Shown one piece after another: positions 1-8,043 of a stretch of 39,320 bases of DNA. The translations under genes and the position numbers were made by a program. Source of the DNA: Deltaproteobacteria bacterium (GTDB lineage: Bacteria; Myxococcota_A; UBA796; UBA9615). The stretch spans positions 1-39,320 of the forward strand of contig JAGSHC010000028.1 of NCBI GenBank assembly GCA_023954745.1, in the 5' to 3' direction. The notes below the pieces were generated by a model that saw only the letters and a program-made list of their open reading frames with translations, was not told the DNA's origin and did no database searches. Numbering within the stretch: the first letter of the stretch is position 1; every line of letters starts with the position of its first letter.

Positions 1-233
1 GTGGTGGGCTGCGCCGGGGGCTGCGGGGTACTGGGAGCTTCGCGGGGGGCCGGCGGCTCCATGGGCGGGGGAGGCGCGTCGGCGGGAGGCGCGGGAGCTG
101 CGCTCGTGGGCGGCGCTGTCTCGGACGGCACGATCAACGGGACCTGCTGCTCCACCGGCTCTGGTGGGGCTGGGTCGCGACCGCCGCATCCGAGGGCGGA
201 GACGAGGGCAAGAATGGGAAGCAGCATCTTCAT
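1..233 (-). CDS. Proline-rich lipoprotein, N-terminal part (cut by window start)
   Basis: An open minus-strand frame starts with ATG at 233 and runs off the window edge, giving 77 codons without a stop. The protein begins MKMLLPILALVSALGC, a signal peptide with a lipobox (A-L-G-C), so it is probably lipid-anchored after Lgt and LspA processing. Everything after residue 20 is very rich in Pro and Ala (PAPPEP, APPTSAAPAPP, PPPPMEPP), a typical extended spacer that lets a lipoprotein reach across the periplasm. The C-terminal functional domain lies outside the window, so no function can be assigned. There is no strong Shine-Dalgarno (only AAGTGAG upstream). It is divergent from the lipoprotein gene at 367. 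The plus-strand reading frame over the same bases is judged to be its antisense shadow. Confidence 0.72.
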   Translation of the reverse strand, partial: MKMLLPILALVSALGCGGRDPAPPEPVEQQVPLIVPSETAPPTSAAPAPPADAPPPPMEPPAPREAPSTPQPPAQPT

Positions 234-366
234 GGGCTCACTTGACCACAAGACACGCTCCCCAGGGATTGGTTCCCGACGCCAGACCCGGATCAACCGC
301 CCAGGAGTGCGCCGCAGCCCCGTGCCGTTGATGCCGAACCCGCGGCGCCCGTGCGAACATCGCGTC

Positions 367-1731
367 ATGCGACTCCTGCTTCTCTTGCTGTCCCTCGCCC
401 TCGTGGCCTGCCCTCAGACCTCTGTCGACGACGACGACGACGCCACGACGCCCGCGGTCGACGATGACGACGACGACGCGACCACCCCCGCACCCGACGA
501 CGACGACAGCGGGGGCGACGATGACGACTCCACAAAGCCCGACCCGTGCGCCGAGAAGCCGCCGGTCTGCGAGGGCATCTGCGCTTTGCACGATCCGGTC
601 TGCGACCCCGTCGACGGCTGGGAGTGCACTGCGCCGGGCGTCGAGGCGGTCGAGATCTCCTGTGACGGCTTCGACAACGACTGCGACGGCGCCGTGGACG
701 AAGACGGCGTGTGCCCCGAGTGCACCTACGACACGACAGCTCTGAACGCCGCGCTCTACGCGGCCTGGGACATCGACTTCGACTTTGAGTGCAACACCTA
801 CTTCACGTCGCTCGTCTCGGGTCCCGACTGGGCAAAGGTGGTCCCCGAAGACCCGCTGGAGGCAACCGAGACCTACTACGGCAACGCCAACCAGAACATG
901 GGCTGGGGCCTCGTCGATCCCGACCCGAACAACACCCGCATGGTCGTGACCTACAGCTGCTGCTCCAACTGCGGATGCCAGGCCCAGAACGGCCTCACGC
1001 TGCTGTACACCTGCGAGCCCACGGACCCGGGATGCGGGTGCGCCGGCGAGACCAACTGCCCCGGCTTCCTCGACGCGCCCTTCATCCCCAGCACCGTCGA
1101 AGACATCACGTCCACCGTGAACGGCCGCACCCTCAGCTCCCCCAACGGACTCGCCGTGGGCCCGCGCAACACCTACTACGTGGGCAACTTCAAGGCGGCG
1201 CAGTGCACCGACGCCGCCTCGTGCATCCCCTGCGGGCCCGACCAGCCGGGCGTGTACTGCAGCACCGATGGCGACAACTGCTGTGAGGAGAGCGCCGTGG
1301 GTCGGCTCGTGAACTTCACCCTGCCCGACGCCAGCGGCATCGCCACCTGGCGCACCGACGCCATCTACGCCGGGGAGGAGATCCTCGGCCTCGCCACCGG
1401 GCGCGACGGCAGCGTGCTGGTGGGCACGAGCGCCGGGAACGTCTACAAGTGGGACCCCGTCGCCCTGACGAGCACCCTGCTACAGACCTTCACCGGCGCC
1501 GTCTTCACCATCACCCAGGAGCGGCCGACCGGCGATTGGTACATCGGCGTGCAAGCGGATCCCCAGATCGTTCGCCTCAGCGAGGCCGGCGCGATCCTGG
1601 CCCTCCCCGCCACCGTGCCCGCGACGCCAGACTCGGAAGAAGGCGTGCTCCAGTGGGGGCCCGACGGCCAGCTCTACCGACTGCGCGGGCAGGTCAGCAG
1701 CAACGCCGGGCTGGACGTGTACCCGCTATGA
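367..1731 (+). CDS. Cys-rich poly-Asp lipoprotein with one MopE-type motif and a propeller-like C-terminus
   Basis: This 454-aa protein starts at ATG 367 (MRLLLLLLSLALVAC), where a clear signal peptide and lipobox LVAC begin. The open frame continues upstream to base 1, but that part has no secretion signal and overlaps the divergent gene. Directly after the lipid cysteine come four Asp runs (about residues 22-60: DDDDDATTP, DDDDDDATTP, DDDDSGG, DDDDST). A MopE-type metal-binding motif (CDGFDNDCDGAVDEDG) follows near residue 100. The middle is rich in cysteine (YSCCSNCGC, CGCAGETNC, DGDNCCEE), probably as disulfides. From about residue 255 there are beta-strand patterns such as SSPNGLAVGPRNTYYVGNF and GLATGRDGSVLVGT that resemble NHL/SMP-30 propeller blades. 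It is probably an outer-membrane surface lipoprotein. The fold and role are inferred, and no ligand is known. Confidence 0.8.
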   Translation: MRLLLLLLSLALVACPQTSVDDDDDATTPAVDDDDDDATTPAPDDDDSGGDDDDSTKPDPCAEKPPVCEGICALHDPVCDPVDGWECTAPGVEAVEISCDGFDNDCDGAVDEDGVCPECTYDTTALNAALYAAWDIDFDFECNTYFTSLVSGPDWAKVVPEDPLEATETYYGNANQNMGWGLVDPDPNNTRMVVTYSCCSNCGCQAQNGLTLLYTCEPTDPGCGCAGETNCPGFLDAPFIPSTVEDITSTVNGRTLSSPNGLAVGPRNTYYVGNFKAAQCTDAASCIPCGPDQPGVYCSTDGDNCCEESAVGRLVNFTLPDASGIATWRTDAIYAGEEILGLATGRDGSVLVGTSAGNVYKWDPVALTSTLLQTFTGAVFTITQERPTGDWYIGVQADPQIVRLSEAGAILALPATVPATPDSEEGVLQWGPDGQLYRLRGQVSSNAGLDVYPL

Positions 1732-1774
1732 GCTCCGCGGGTGGCACCACGCAGGCAACGCCTGGTCCGCCGGC

Positions 1775-2590
1775 ATGACGCTCCCCGAGGACGCCGTGTT
1801 TCGCGGCCCTGCGCCTCATCCCGTGCTCGGAACCGACCCGTCCTCGATCTTGTTGGGACTCGCTCAAGACGGCGGTCGTCCGCAGCTGGGGTGCGAGCGC
1901 GCGTGCTGTACGAACGTCGCAGAGCCTGGTCTGCCCGTCGCGTTGGGGCTGCTCGACGGCGACCGGCGGTTCCTGATCGATGCGACCCCAGCGCTGCCCG
2001 CACAGCTACCCATGCTGGGCGGGCTCGACGGGGTGCTCCTGACCCACGCGCACATCGGCCACTACACGGGGCTGATGTACCTGGGCCGCGAAGCGCTGAA
2101 CGTCCAGCGGGTGCCGGTGTGGGCGATGCCCCGGATGCGCGCGTTCCTCGAAGGGAACGGGCCTTGGGCCCAGCTCGGCTCCATCGGCAACGTGGAGTTC
2201 CGGGATCTCGAGGACGGGGTCGAGGTGGAGCTGAGCCCTCGCCTGCACGTCACGCCGCGCCTGGTGTCCCACCGCGACGAGTACAGCGAGACGGTGGGCT
2301 TCTTCGTGCGCTCACCGACCTGGCGGCTGTTCTACCTGCCGGACATCGACCGCTGGGATGGCTTCCCGTTGGCGGAGACCCTCGCACAGGTAGACATCGC
2401 CTTGCTCGACGGCACGTTCTACGACGACGCGGAGGTAGCAGGGCTGGGGCGAGACCCGCGCGCGATCCCACATCCGCGGGTCGTGGACACCCTGCAACGC
2501 CTGGCGGCGCTGCCCGCGGAGCAGCAAGCCAAGGTCCGGTTCATCCACCTCAATCACAGCAACCGGCTGTGGGGCGATGCCTCCGAGTGA
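1775..2590 (+). CDS. PqqB-like metallo-beta-lactamase-fold protein
   Basis: This 271-aa protein opens with LLGLAQDGGRPQLGC, close to the PqqB signature (LGTAQDGGxPQxGC), followed by Cys residues (CERACCTN) where PqqB has a Cys-rich stretch. The metallo-hydrolase motif LLTHAHIGHYTGL lies at residues 88-100 (H91, H93, H96), but the usual Asp of HxHxDH is Gly at 95. The C-terminus has FIHLNHSNRLW, matching the PqqB HxNHTNP-like segment. PqqB is a hydroxylase in pyrroloquinoline quinone synthesis. No pqqA, C, D or E is nearby, so this could be an orphan paralogue working on another peptide or small molecule. It has no signal peptide and is probably cytoplasmic. ATG 1775 lies 43 nt after the preceding gene with no evident ribosome site, so it may be co-transcribed. 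Family assignment is good; the substrate is unknown. Confidence 0.82.
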   Translation: MTLPEDAVFRGPAPHPVLGTDPSSILLGLAQDGGRPQLGCERACCTNVAEPGLPVALGLLDGDRRFLIDATPALPAQLPMLGGLDGVLLTHAHIGHYTGLMYLGREALNVQRVPVWAMPRMRAFLEGNGPWAQLGSIGNVEFRDLEDGVEVELSPRLHVTPRLVSHRDEYSETVGFFVRSPTWRLFYLPDIDRWDGFPLAETLAQVDIALLDGTFYDDAEVAGLGRDPRAIPHPRVVDTLQRLAALPAEQQAKVRFIHLNHSNRLWGDASE

Positions 2591-2605
2591 CGAGGCGCCC
2601 GGTCG

Positions 2606-3496
2606 CTACTTGCAGTCCGACGCGATGAAGTTGGCGTCCCAGATGCGCTTGCCGTCGTTGGACGACATGACGTACTCGACGCTTCCGCCGTGGTGCATGA
2701 TCGACTTCGAGGTGGCCAGGCTGCAGGTCATCTTCTGGACGGCGACCGCGAGCTCGGGCACGTAGTCGTTGAGCCCCTCCGCGCCAGACGGAATGTTCAC
2801 CAGGGTCTGGTTGTAGGTGAGCTTCAGTTCCTGGGAGGTCAGGGAGTCCAGGCGGGTCTCGTCGTTGAGCGTCATGGGCATCTTGCCGGCGTAGTCCGCC
2901 TTCACCGCCTCGATGATCCGCTTCGCGACGTCCGGGTCGGCCTTGCACTGAATCGCGGCCCAGCTCTTCTGGCCTTCCTCGGTGATCTGCCAGATGCCGT
3001 CTTCGTTCTTGTTCAAGACTGCGTAGTAGTCCGGGTCCGTCGTGCAGTTCACGGTGGAGTAGAGGGAGCCCGTCACCTTCCAGCCGTCGCCGTACGGATT
3101 GATCTCGACGTTCTTGTACTCGGCGAGGTCGTTCGTCAGACGGCCGTTGGCCATGATGCTGTCGGCCAGGGGCAAGAAGATGGCCACCGCGAAGTTCTGG
3201 GTGCGCTCTCCGCCGCCAACCCCGATACGAGTCACCTTCATGATCGCCGTGTCTGCGTAGAGGCCGAACACGGCCGGGTCGTGCGCGTTCCCGAGCTCGA
3301 CCATCTTGTCCCAGACGGCGCGGGCCCCCTTCTTTGCCTCCGCATCCTCGGCGGCGGTGGGGGTTCGGGCTGCGGCCTCGTCGGCAGACTCAGCGGCCTT
3401 GGCAGGCGCTTGGTTCTTCTTACGCTTCTTCTTCGGTCCCGCGAGGGCGAGGCCGGGGAGAAGAAGGAGAACGAGAAGCCAGATACGTGCGTTCAT
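2606..3496 (-). CDS. Secreted hypothetical protein with Lys-rich mature N-terminus
   Basis: This 296-aa protein has a signal peptide (MNARIWLLVLLLLPGLALA) with an ALA-G cleavage site and no lipobox cysteine, so it is probably periplasmic or exported. The mature part opens with a basic stretch (GPKKKRKKNQ) and an Ala/Glu-rich linker to about residue 55. The next segment (WDKMVELGNAHDPAVFGLYADTA, described here as residues 61-83) resembles the first helices of SnoaL/NTF2-like domains, which suggests a small alpha+beta cone fold. The C-terminal half has conserved-looking Trp, Cys and Tyr residues but no motif I recognise. It converges with the PqqB-like gene (15 nt between stops) and diverges from the gene at 3521 with only 24 nt between starts. 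There is no Shine-Dalgarno; a TAGCCT element lies 6 nt before the ATG, suggesting a leaderless transcript. Confidence 0.78.
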   Translation of the reverse strand: MNARIWLLVLLLLPGLALAGPKKKRKKNQAPAKAAESADEAAARTPTAAEDAEAKKGARAVWDKMVELGNAHDPAVFGLYADTAIMKVTRIGVGGGERTQNFAVAIFLPLADSIMANGRLTNDLAEYKNVEINPYGDGWKVTGSLYSTVNCTTDPDYYAVLNKNEDGIWQITEEGQKSWAAIQCKADPDVAKRIIEAVKADYAGKMPMTLNDETRLDSLTSQELKLTYNQTLVNIPSGAEGLNDYVPELAVAVQKMTCSLATSKSIMHHGGSVEYVMSSNDGKRIWDANFIASDCK

Positions 3497-3502
3497 CGAT
3501 CC

Positions 3503-3512
3503 AGGCTACGCT
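3503..3512. promoter_or_regulatory. Overlapping divergent -10 elements in a 24-bp gap
   Basis: The genes at 3496 (minus) and 3521 (plus) are separated by only 24 bp. Inside this gap the sequence AGGCTACGCT reads TAGCCT on the minus strand (6 nt before the minus ATG) and TACGCT on the plus strand (8 nt before the plus ATG). Both fit a loose TAnnnT -10 element and share the central TA. If used, both transcripts would start at or near the start codons and be leaderless. No good -35 is visible on either side. Alternatively, each promoter lies inside the opposite gene. Confidence 0.4.
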
Positions 3513-3520
3513 TTGCCGCG

Positions 3521-4138
3521 ATGATTCGCTCGCTCCCGTTGTTGCTCGTCGCTCCGGTGTTGCTCATCCCACTCACTGGTTGCTCCTCCTCTCCGCTGCA
3601 GTGCAGCTTCGACCCGATTTCGATTTCGGGAAACGTCGCCGACGAAAGCGCGGAGATTCTTGCCCCGCAGGCGGTCTCGGTGGACATGCGGCATTCCCCG
3701 GACGGATGCGTGGTGTTCGCGGACGTCACGGTGGTAGGACCGGGGGGAAGCGATTGCGAGCTCAGGGCGATCGCAGATCAGCCCCGAGCGGGGGGCGGGC
3801 TGACCGTCACGTCCCTCCGCGTGAACTCCACCGGAGACTGTGGCTGGCCCGCGACCGTCAACGGCAGCTCCACCGGGACCGGCGGAAGCGTCATCACTCT
3901 TGATGGTCAGATCGAGCTGACCCCAAGCGATGGAGACCGCGCCTGCGTCTCGGGCGAGCTCCGACTCGAGATCGACACCGTCCTCGACGGCAACTCCACC
4001 CAGGCCCTCAACGGCCGGTACCTGCTCAACGGAGGCCTCACCTCCGTCGAGGACCTCGCCGCGTCGTGCCCCGCCGGGGATGACGACGACTCCGGAGACG
4101 ACGACGACTCGGGCGACGACGACGACTCCAGCCAGTGA
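3521..4138 (+). CDS. Lipoprotein with a C-terminal poly-Asp tail
   Basis: This 205-aa protein starts at ATG 3521 (MIRSLPLLLVAPVLLIPLTGC): signal peptide and lipobox LTGC. An upstream in-frame extension exists but is antisense to the divergent gene. The mature domain is about 150 residues with alternating hydrophobic strands (VFADVTVVG, LRLEID, GRYLLNGG) and three or four cysteines, suggesting a small beta-sandwich. Unlike its neighbours, the Asp repeat is at the C-terminus: three 6-residue units of the type GDDDDS end the protein. The stop codon overlaps the GTG start of the next gene in a GTGA (4135-4138), so the two lipoproteins are probably translationally coupled. I do not recognise the fold. 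Confidence 0.78.
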   Translation: MIRSLPLLLVAPVLLIPLTGCSSSPLQCSFDPISISGNVADESAEILAPQAVSVDMRHSPDGCVVFADVTVVGPGGSDCELRAIADQPRAGGGLTVTSLRVNSTGDCGWPATVNGSSTGTGGSVITLDGQIELTPSDGDRACVSGELRLEIDTVLDGNSTQALNGRYLLNGGLTSVEDLAASCPAGDDDDSGDDDDSGDDDDSSQ

Positions 4139-4938
4139 GCCGCCTCTTCCTCTCCCTCCTGGCCTCGCTCCTGCTGGCCGGGTGCTTCCCCAATGGCGAG
4201 TGGATCCCCACGATTTGGGGTGGTGAGTCCATCGACGATGCCCGCGCTCCCGAAGAGGCCGGCGTCTTCACCACGGACGACGGTTGTGAGGTCGCGCTCA
4301 CGTCCTACGTGGTCACGATGCGAGGCGGAGCCCTGCTGACTCCCATCGGAACTGCGTCCGCGGTGCTCCCGGGGGACCAACTCTTCGATCTGGCTCAGCC
4401 CGGGCCACACTCCATGGCCTCCGTGTTCCTCGAGAGGGGCGGCTACCCCGAGGTCGTCGCCATCACCGGTCCAGCATCGGCCGACGCATCCGACAACGAC
4501 TTCGTGGGCCGTGGACAGCTCATCGGCGTGGACAACGCCGAGTCGGACACCAACCCCATCCGCGGAAACGCAGACGCCACGACCCGAGCGGAGATGGAAG
4601 AGGCGGGCGCCGCGGCGCTGCTTCGCGGCCAGCTCACCTGCGGGACGGACACCGTGGCCCTGAACGTGCTGCTGGACGACGAAGTGGGGCTCGTTCGATG
4701 CCCCCTCGGAGAGTTCGATCTTCCAGGCGGATCCTTCGCGGTCAGCGAACTCGTCTCGCGCGCCGAGGTCGTTCTGTCGGAGATTGCGGCGCTCCCGGCC
4801 GCCGACGACGGAGACGGGGAACTCACGATGGCCGAGCTGGATGACGCCGGACTCGGCGACGCTCTGCGGGAGGCGTTCCGCGCGTCCTGGGAAGCCGACG
4901 GTGGCTCCTGCACCTGGGAGTCCGGGCAGGTCGAATAG
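4135..4938 (+). CDS. Lipoprotein with a C-terminal EF-hand-like loop
   Basis: This 267-aa protein starts at GTG 4135, overlapping the preceding stop by 4 nt. It begins MSRLFLSLLASLLLAGC, a signal peptide with lipobox LAGC, so it is probably a periplasm- or surface-facing lipoprotein. Near residues 223-236 the stretch DDGDGELTMAEL fits an EF-hand calcium loop (D-x-D-G-D-G-x-L-T-x-x-E), followed by a short helix, so a single calcium site is likely. The central part has no motif I recognise, but two cysteine pairs (DDGCEV, LTCG and VRCPLG, GSCTWE) could form disulfides. It is probably co-expressed and may work with the lipoprotein encoded just upstream. It ends 10 nt before the stop of the convergent amidohydrolase gene. 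Confidence 0.78.
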   Translation: MSRLFLSLLASLLLAGCFPNGEWIPTIWGGESIDDARAPEEAGVFTTDDGCEVALTSYVVTMRGGALLTPIGTASAVLPGDQLFDLAQPGPHSMASVFLERGGYPEVVAITGPASADASDNDFVGRGQLIGVDNAESDTNPIRGNADATTRAEMEEAGAAALLRGQLTCGTDTVALNVLLDDEVGLVRCPLGEFDLPGGSFAVSELVSRAEVVLSEIAALPAADDGDGELTMAELDDAGLGDALREAFRASWEADGGSCTWESGQVE

Positions 4939-4948
4939 GGGCGCTTGG

Positions 4949-5899
4949 CTACGGCGCGAGCCCCGGCGCCCCGTACAGCTCCCGCGCGTTGCCGCCGAGC
5001 AAGGCGGCCATTGCCTCCTCGGACAAGCCCACCGACGCGATCTGCTTCAGCTCGCGGTCCCAGGCGTAGGGGATGTTCGGAAAGTCGGTGCCGTAGAGGA
5101 TCCGGTCCGGACGCACCGAGAGCATCCAGGCCGGGTCGTCGGTGGGGAAGTAGTCGGCCATCGACATGGTCGTGTCCAGCCACAGCCCGTCGTACCGCTC
5201 GAGCAGCTTGCCGTACTCCCGGAACTCGTCCGCGCCGAGGTGGGGCACACAGAGCTTCAGGTCTGGAAACCCGCGCAGCACACGCTCCACCCGGTCCGCA
5301 TCACAGACCTCGTACGGATCGACGGGGTACGCGGGGCTCTTCGGCTCGCGTCCGGCGTGGATGATCATGGGCCGGTCGTGCTCGATGCAGACGGCGTAAA
5401 GCTCGGACATGGCGTCGTCGTCGACCGAGAACGCCTGCACGTGGCAGTGCAGCTTGACCCCCCGCAGGCCAGCGGCGAACGCGCGCCGCAGCACATCGGC
5501 AGCCCCTGGCTCGCCCGGGAGCACCGTCGCGAGTGGGACCAGCCGCGACTCCGTGGCCGCGAACTCCGTCATCCACTGGTTCAGGGAGGCAGCCATGCCG
5601 GGCGTGTGGGCGAAGTGCAGGCCCACGACGTGCTCGACCCCGCGGGAGCACAGAAACTCCACCACGTCCTTCGCGTGCAGCTTGTAGCGCACGGGCCACC
5701 CGTACTCGGCGAACCAACGCCACAGCGCCTCGAAGACACGGTCGGGGAAGAGGTGCACGTGGGCGTCGATGACCGGCGGCAGCTGCGAAGGCAGTCGCGC
5801 CCCTTCTTCATCATCGAGGCCCGCCATCGGGGTGGCGAGCATTCCGCAGCAGGGAGCCGCGGGAGGAGTCTCGGAGACGTCCGGGACGTCCGGGATCAC
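4949..5899 (-). CDS. Amidohydrolase family 2 (ACMSD-like) metal-dependent hydrolase
   Basis: This 316-aa protein has the amidohydrolase-2 TIM-barrel pattern in order: IDAHVHLFPD (HxH metal ligands, about residue 45), GVKLHCHV (strand with His), MIIHAGRE, LKLCVPHLG, YGTDFPNIPY (metal-binding Asp) and the C-terminal GNARELYG helix. This family hydrolyses or decarboxylates small carboxylates and lactones; the substrate here is unknown. There is no signal peptide, so it is cytoplasmic. The GTG start at 5899 overlaps the lspA stop in a GTGA. An internal ATG would remove only part of the Cys- and Pro-rich first 40 residues, which are not part of the barrel. Co-transcription with lspA is likely, although no functional link is known. 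Confidence 0.87.
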   Translation of the reverse strand: MIPDVPDVSETPPAAPCCGMLATPMAGLDDEEGARLPSQLPPVIDAHVHLFPDRVFEALWRWFAEYGWPVRYKLHAKDVVEFLCSRGVEHVVGLHFAHTPGMAASLNQWMTEFAATESRLVPLATVLPGEPGAADVLRRAFAAGLRGVKLHCHVQAFSVDDDAMSELYAVCIEHDRPMIIHAGREPKSPAYPVDPYEVCDADRVERVLRGFPDLKLCVPHLGADEFREYGKLLERYDGLWLDTTMSMADYFPTDDPAWMLSVRPDRILYGTDFPNIPYAWDRELKQIASVGLSEEAMAALLGGNARELYGAPGLAP

Positions 5900-6453
5900 G
5901 CGGCGGCGGCCTCGTCCTTGGACTCGCCGTCCTTCTCTTCTTCCTTTGGCTCACCCTTGAGGACGAGCAGCGCGAGGAGGATGGCCCCCGCCACGATGGC
6001 CATGTCGGCCACGTTGAAGGTCGGGTAGTGCTTGCCACCGGCGATCTTCGTGAAGAACGTCGCGATGGGGCCGGAGTCGGCGTACACGTCGAGGAAGTCG
6101 GTGACCTCGCGGAACCGAATGCGGTCGAGCAGGTTGCCCACCGCTCCGCCGGCGAGGGAACCCAGCGCGAAGGCGGAGATCCCGTCATCTTCGGGCAGCT
6201 TGATGACCATCCAGATCATCACCCCGACGGCCACGAAGCCCATGAGGATGAGGAAGGCCATGCCCCACGCCTGGTCGCCGAAGAGGGACCAGGCGGCGCC
6301 CTTGTTCGTCCGGTGCCAGATGCGGAACGCACCTTCGATCACCATGATGTGGTCGTTGACGGCGAGGTTGCCGCGGATCCACGCCTTCGTGATCCAGTCG
6401 AGCAGGAGCAAGGGAATGCTGATGCTCAGGAAGATCTTGAGAGGTCGCGACAT
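5896..6453 (-). CDS. lspA: Lipoprotein signal peptidase (signal peptidase II)
   Basis: LspA cleaves the signal peptide of diacylglyceryl-modified prolipoproteins in the inner membrane. The protein is 185 aa with four hydrophobic segments. It has the conserved GNLLDR motif (residues 106-111), the catalytic Asp region VTDFLD (D119) and the second catalytic Asp in FNVAD (D150). The start at 6453 is chosen because GAGGAG lies 6-8 nt upstream and it gives the first membrane helix (KIFLSISIPLLLLDWI); a longer frame has a non-conserved extension. The C-terminus carries an unusual charged tail (KGEPKEEEKDGESKDEAAAA). It overlaps the amidohydrolase gene by 4 nt. It serves the many lipoproteins encoded in this window. 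Confidence 0.95.
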   Translation of the reverse strand: MSRPLKIFLSISIPLLLLDWITKAWIRGNLAVNDHIMVIEGAFRIWHRTNKGAAWSLFGDQAWGMAFLILMGFVAVGVMIWMVIKLPEDDGISAFALGSLAGGAVGNLLDRIRFREVTDFLDVYADSGPIATFFTKIAGGKHYPTFNVADMAIVAGAILLALLVLKGEPKEEEKDGESKDEAAAA

Positions 6454-6564
6454 GGTCTCCTCGGACTTGGAACGGGGCGGTCTCGTCCAGCGCGATGCCA
6501 CCCATGGGCTCGCGACGCGGGAGCCTACACGACCAAACCCCCAGTCGCGGGACGGAGAGCAGCA

Positions 6565-7416
6565 GTGAAGCGGTTCGTAGGTGTCGCCATCCTCCTCATC
6601 CTCCTGGGTGGCCTCGCGATGCTGCCCGTGAGCAGCGAGGAGGGCGGCGACGTGGTGCAGGTCCGGTCGGGAGACACCCTGGGCAAGCTCGCCAAGAAAC
6701 ACGGAATCACCGTCGCAGACCTCCGGCAGTGGAACGGACTCCAGGGCGATCTCATCCAAGTGGGCCAAGAGCTTCAGATCGACCAGGGGGGAACCACCCG
6801 CCCCTTATGGGAAGTGGTCCTGGAGAGAGCTCAAGGGACGGGCGCCGAGTCCATCGCCGAGGCCCCCCTCGGAGACGCCCCCCGCAAGGCTGCACGGCGA
6901 CCGGGCTCCCGAGCATCGAAGAGCGCCTTGCCCGAAGGCGTGTACCCCACGGACGACGGCCGCTTCGTGAACGACGACGGCATGTACGTGAACCGGCAGG
7001 GCCAGCCCATCGACGAGGACGGGAACGTACTCGGCGGCGGCGTCGCGAGGCAGTGGCCTTCCCTGCACCGGCCCAGCCCCAAGACCTGTCTCGACGCCAC
7101 GACAGGCATCAGCGAGGGTGGCGACAACGCATTCGGTCGAAGCGAGGGGCTGACTCCGCAACAGGTGAGCGCCGCGGTGCGCGGGTTTCAGGAGCAGACG
7201 CTGCGGTGCGCCGAAGGCAAGGACCAGGTGACCGGCGAGATCGACCTCGAGATCGTCGTCGGATGCGATGGGCGGGTGAAGTCCGTGACCGTGAACGACG
7301 ACGGAGTCATGGAGGGCGACTTCGCCGCCTGCGTCGCCGACGTCATGCGCTACGCCCCCTTCCCCGCCCACGCGCGGGACGAAGTGACGGTGCAGATCCC
7401 CCTTCGCTACGACTGA
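6565..7416 (+). CDS. LysM protein with AgmX/PglI-type C-terminal domain
   Basis: This 283-aa protein starts at GTG 6565 with GGAGAG about 7 nt upstream. An N-terminal hydrophobic segment (VGVAILLILLGGLAML, residues 4-19) is a signal or membrane anchor. A LysM domain follows (VQVRSGDTLGKLAKKHG at about 32, then WNGLQGDLIQVGQELQI), which binds peptidoglycan GlcNAc chains. A basic linker leads to repeats of the type DDGRFVNDDGMYVN. From about residue 175 the C-terminus matches AgmX/PglI/TonB-like domains: the first Cys (LRCAEGK), GCDGRVKSVTVNDDG, the second Cys (AACVADVMRYAPFPA) and a final strand. In myxobacteria such domains occur in gliding-motility and envelope proteins. It is probably a periplasmic wall-linked protein. 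It is divergent from lspA. Confidence 0.82.
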   Translation: MKRFVGVAILLILLGGLAMLPVSSEEGGDVVQVRSGDTLGKLAKKHGITVADLRQWNGLQGDLIQVGQELQIDQGGTTRPLWEVVLERAQGTGAESIAEAPLGDAPRKAARRPGSRASKSALPEGVYPTDDGRFVNDDGMYVNRQGQPIDEDGNVLGGGVARQWPSLHRPSPKTCLDATTGISEGGDNAFGRSEGLTPQQVSAAVRGFQEQTLRCAEGKDQVTGEIDLEIVVGCDGRVKSVTVNDDGVMEGDFAACVADVMRYAPFPAHARDEVTVQIPLRYD

Positions 7417-7498
7417 CGCTGACTGGGGGAACGGGCCGGGGTTGCAGGTGCCCGAAGGACGGCCGATAGGATCCGGCACAATGCACGTGGAGGTGTTC

Positions 7499-7990
7499 AT
7501 GCGCTGGTCCAGTCTTCTCGCCCTCTCGCTGCTCCTGGCCGGTTGCCCGTCCGACCCCGACCCCGTCGACGACGACGACACCATCGATGAGCACGAGGCC
7601 CAGACCACCGCCTGTGACCTCGCCGAAGGGGAAGCGACGCCGGTCGTGGCAAGCACGGGCCTGGATCCCGACGCCGAGTCCGCGATGGCCATCGATGGTG
7701 GCCCGTACTTGCTGGACCTCGTCGACGGTGACCACAGCTGGGTGTCCTTCGACGTGGGAGCCGACGACAACGAGGTCATCGTGTTCCTGGGCGCCCCCGG
7801 GGTGGTCGAGAACTTCTGGGAGACCGACCACGTGCACACGGGGGGCAACCCCGTGCCCAATCCCGACTGCCCGGACCTCATCCCCGAGCAGCATCGCCTG
7901 GAGACCCACGCCGGCAAGTGGTGGGTGGAGATCGGGGTGCTGGTCGTCGACGAGCTTTGGATCCACGTGGGAACGGGAGCGGCCGAGTAG
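7499..7990 (+). CDS. Small poly-Asp lipoprotein
   Basis: This 163-aa protein starts at ATG 7499, preceded by GTGGAGGTG at good spacing. An in-frame ATG at 7481 would lengthen it by six residues and is less likely. It begins MRWSSLLALSLLLAGC (lipobox LAGC), followed by an acidic linker (PSDPDPVDDDDTIDEHE). The mature domain (residues 35-160) has strands such as GDHSWVSFDVGADDNEVIVFLG and KWWVEIGVLVVDELWIHVG and two cysteines. This looks like a small beta-sandwich, possibly carbohydrate-binding in style, but I do not recognise a family. A TAGGAT element at 7467-7472 could be the -10 of its promoter. Confidence 0.8.
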   Translation: MRWSSLLALSLLLAGCPSDPDPVDDDDTIDEHEAQTTACDLAEGEATPVVASTGLDPDAESAMAIDGGPYLLDLVDGDHSWVSFDVGADDNEVIVFLGAPGVVENFWETDHVHTGGNPVPNPDCPDLIPEQHRLETHAGKWWVEIGVLVVDELWIHVGTGAAE

Positions 7991-8043
7991 GGGTGCCGCT
8001 GGCAGCCTGAACGACGGACTGCTCGCCGGATCGCCAGAGGGGG

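Noticed and set aside
1-366. Upstream extension of the first plus-strand frame to base 1
   Set aside because: It is Gly/Ala low complexity, antisense to a proper lipoprotein start at 233, and the signal peptide begins at 367.
3400-3440. Nuclear-localisation-like PKKKRK in the secreted protein
   Set aside because: It follows directly after a signal peptide cleavage site. A basic mature N-terminus is a simpler reading, and there is no sign of host interaction.
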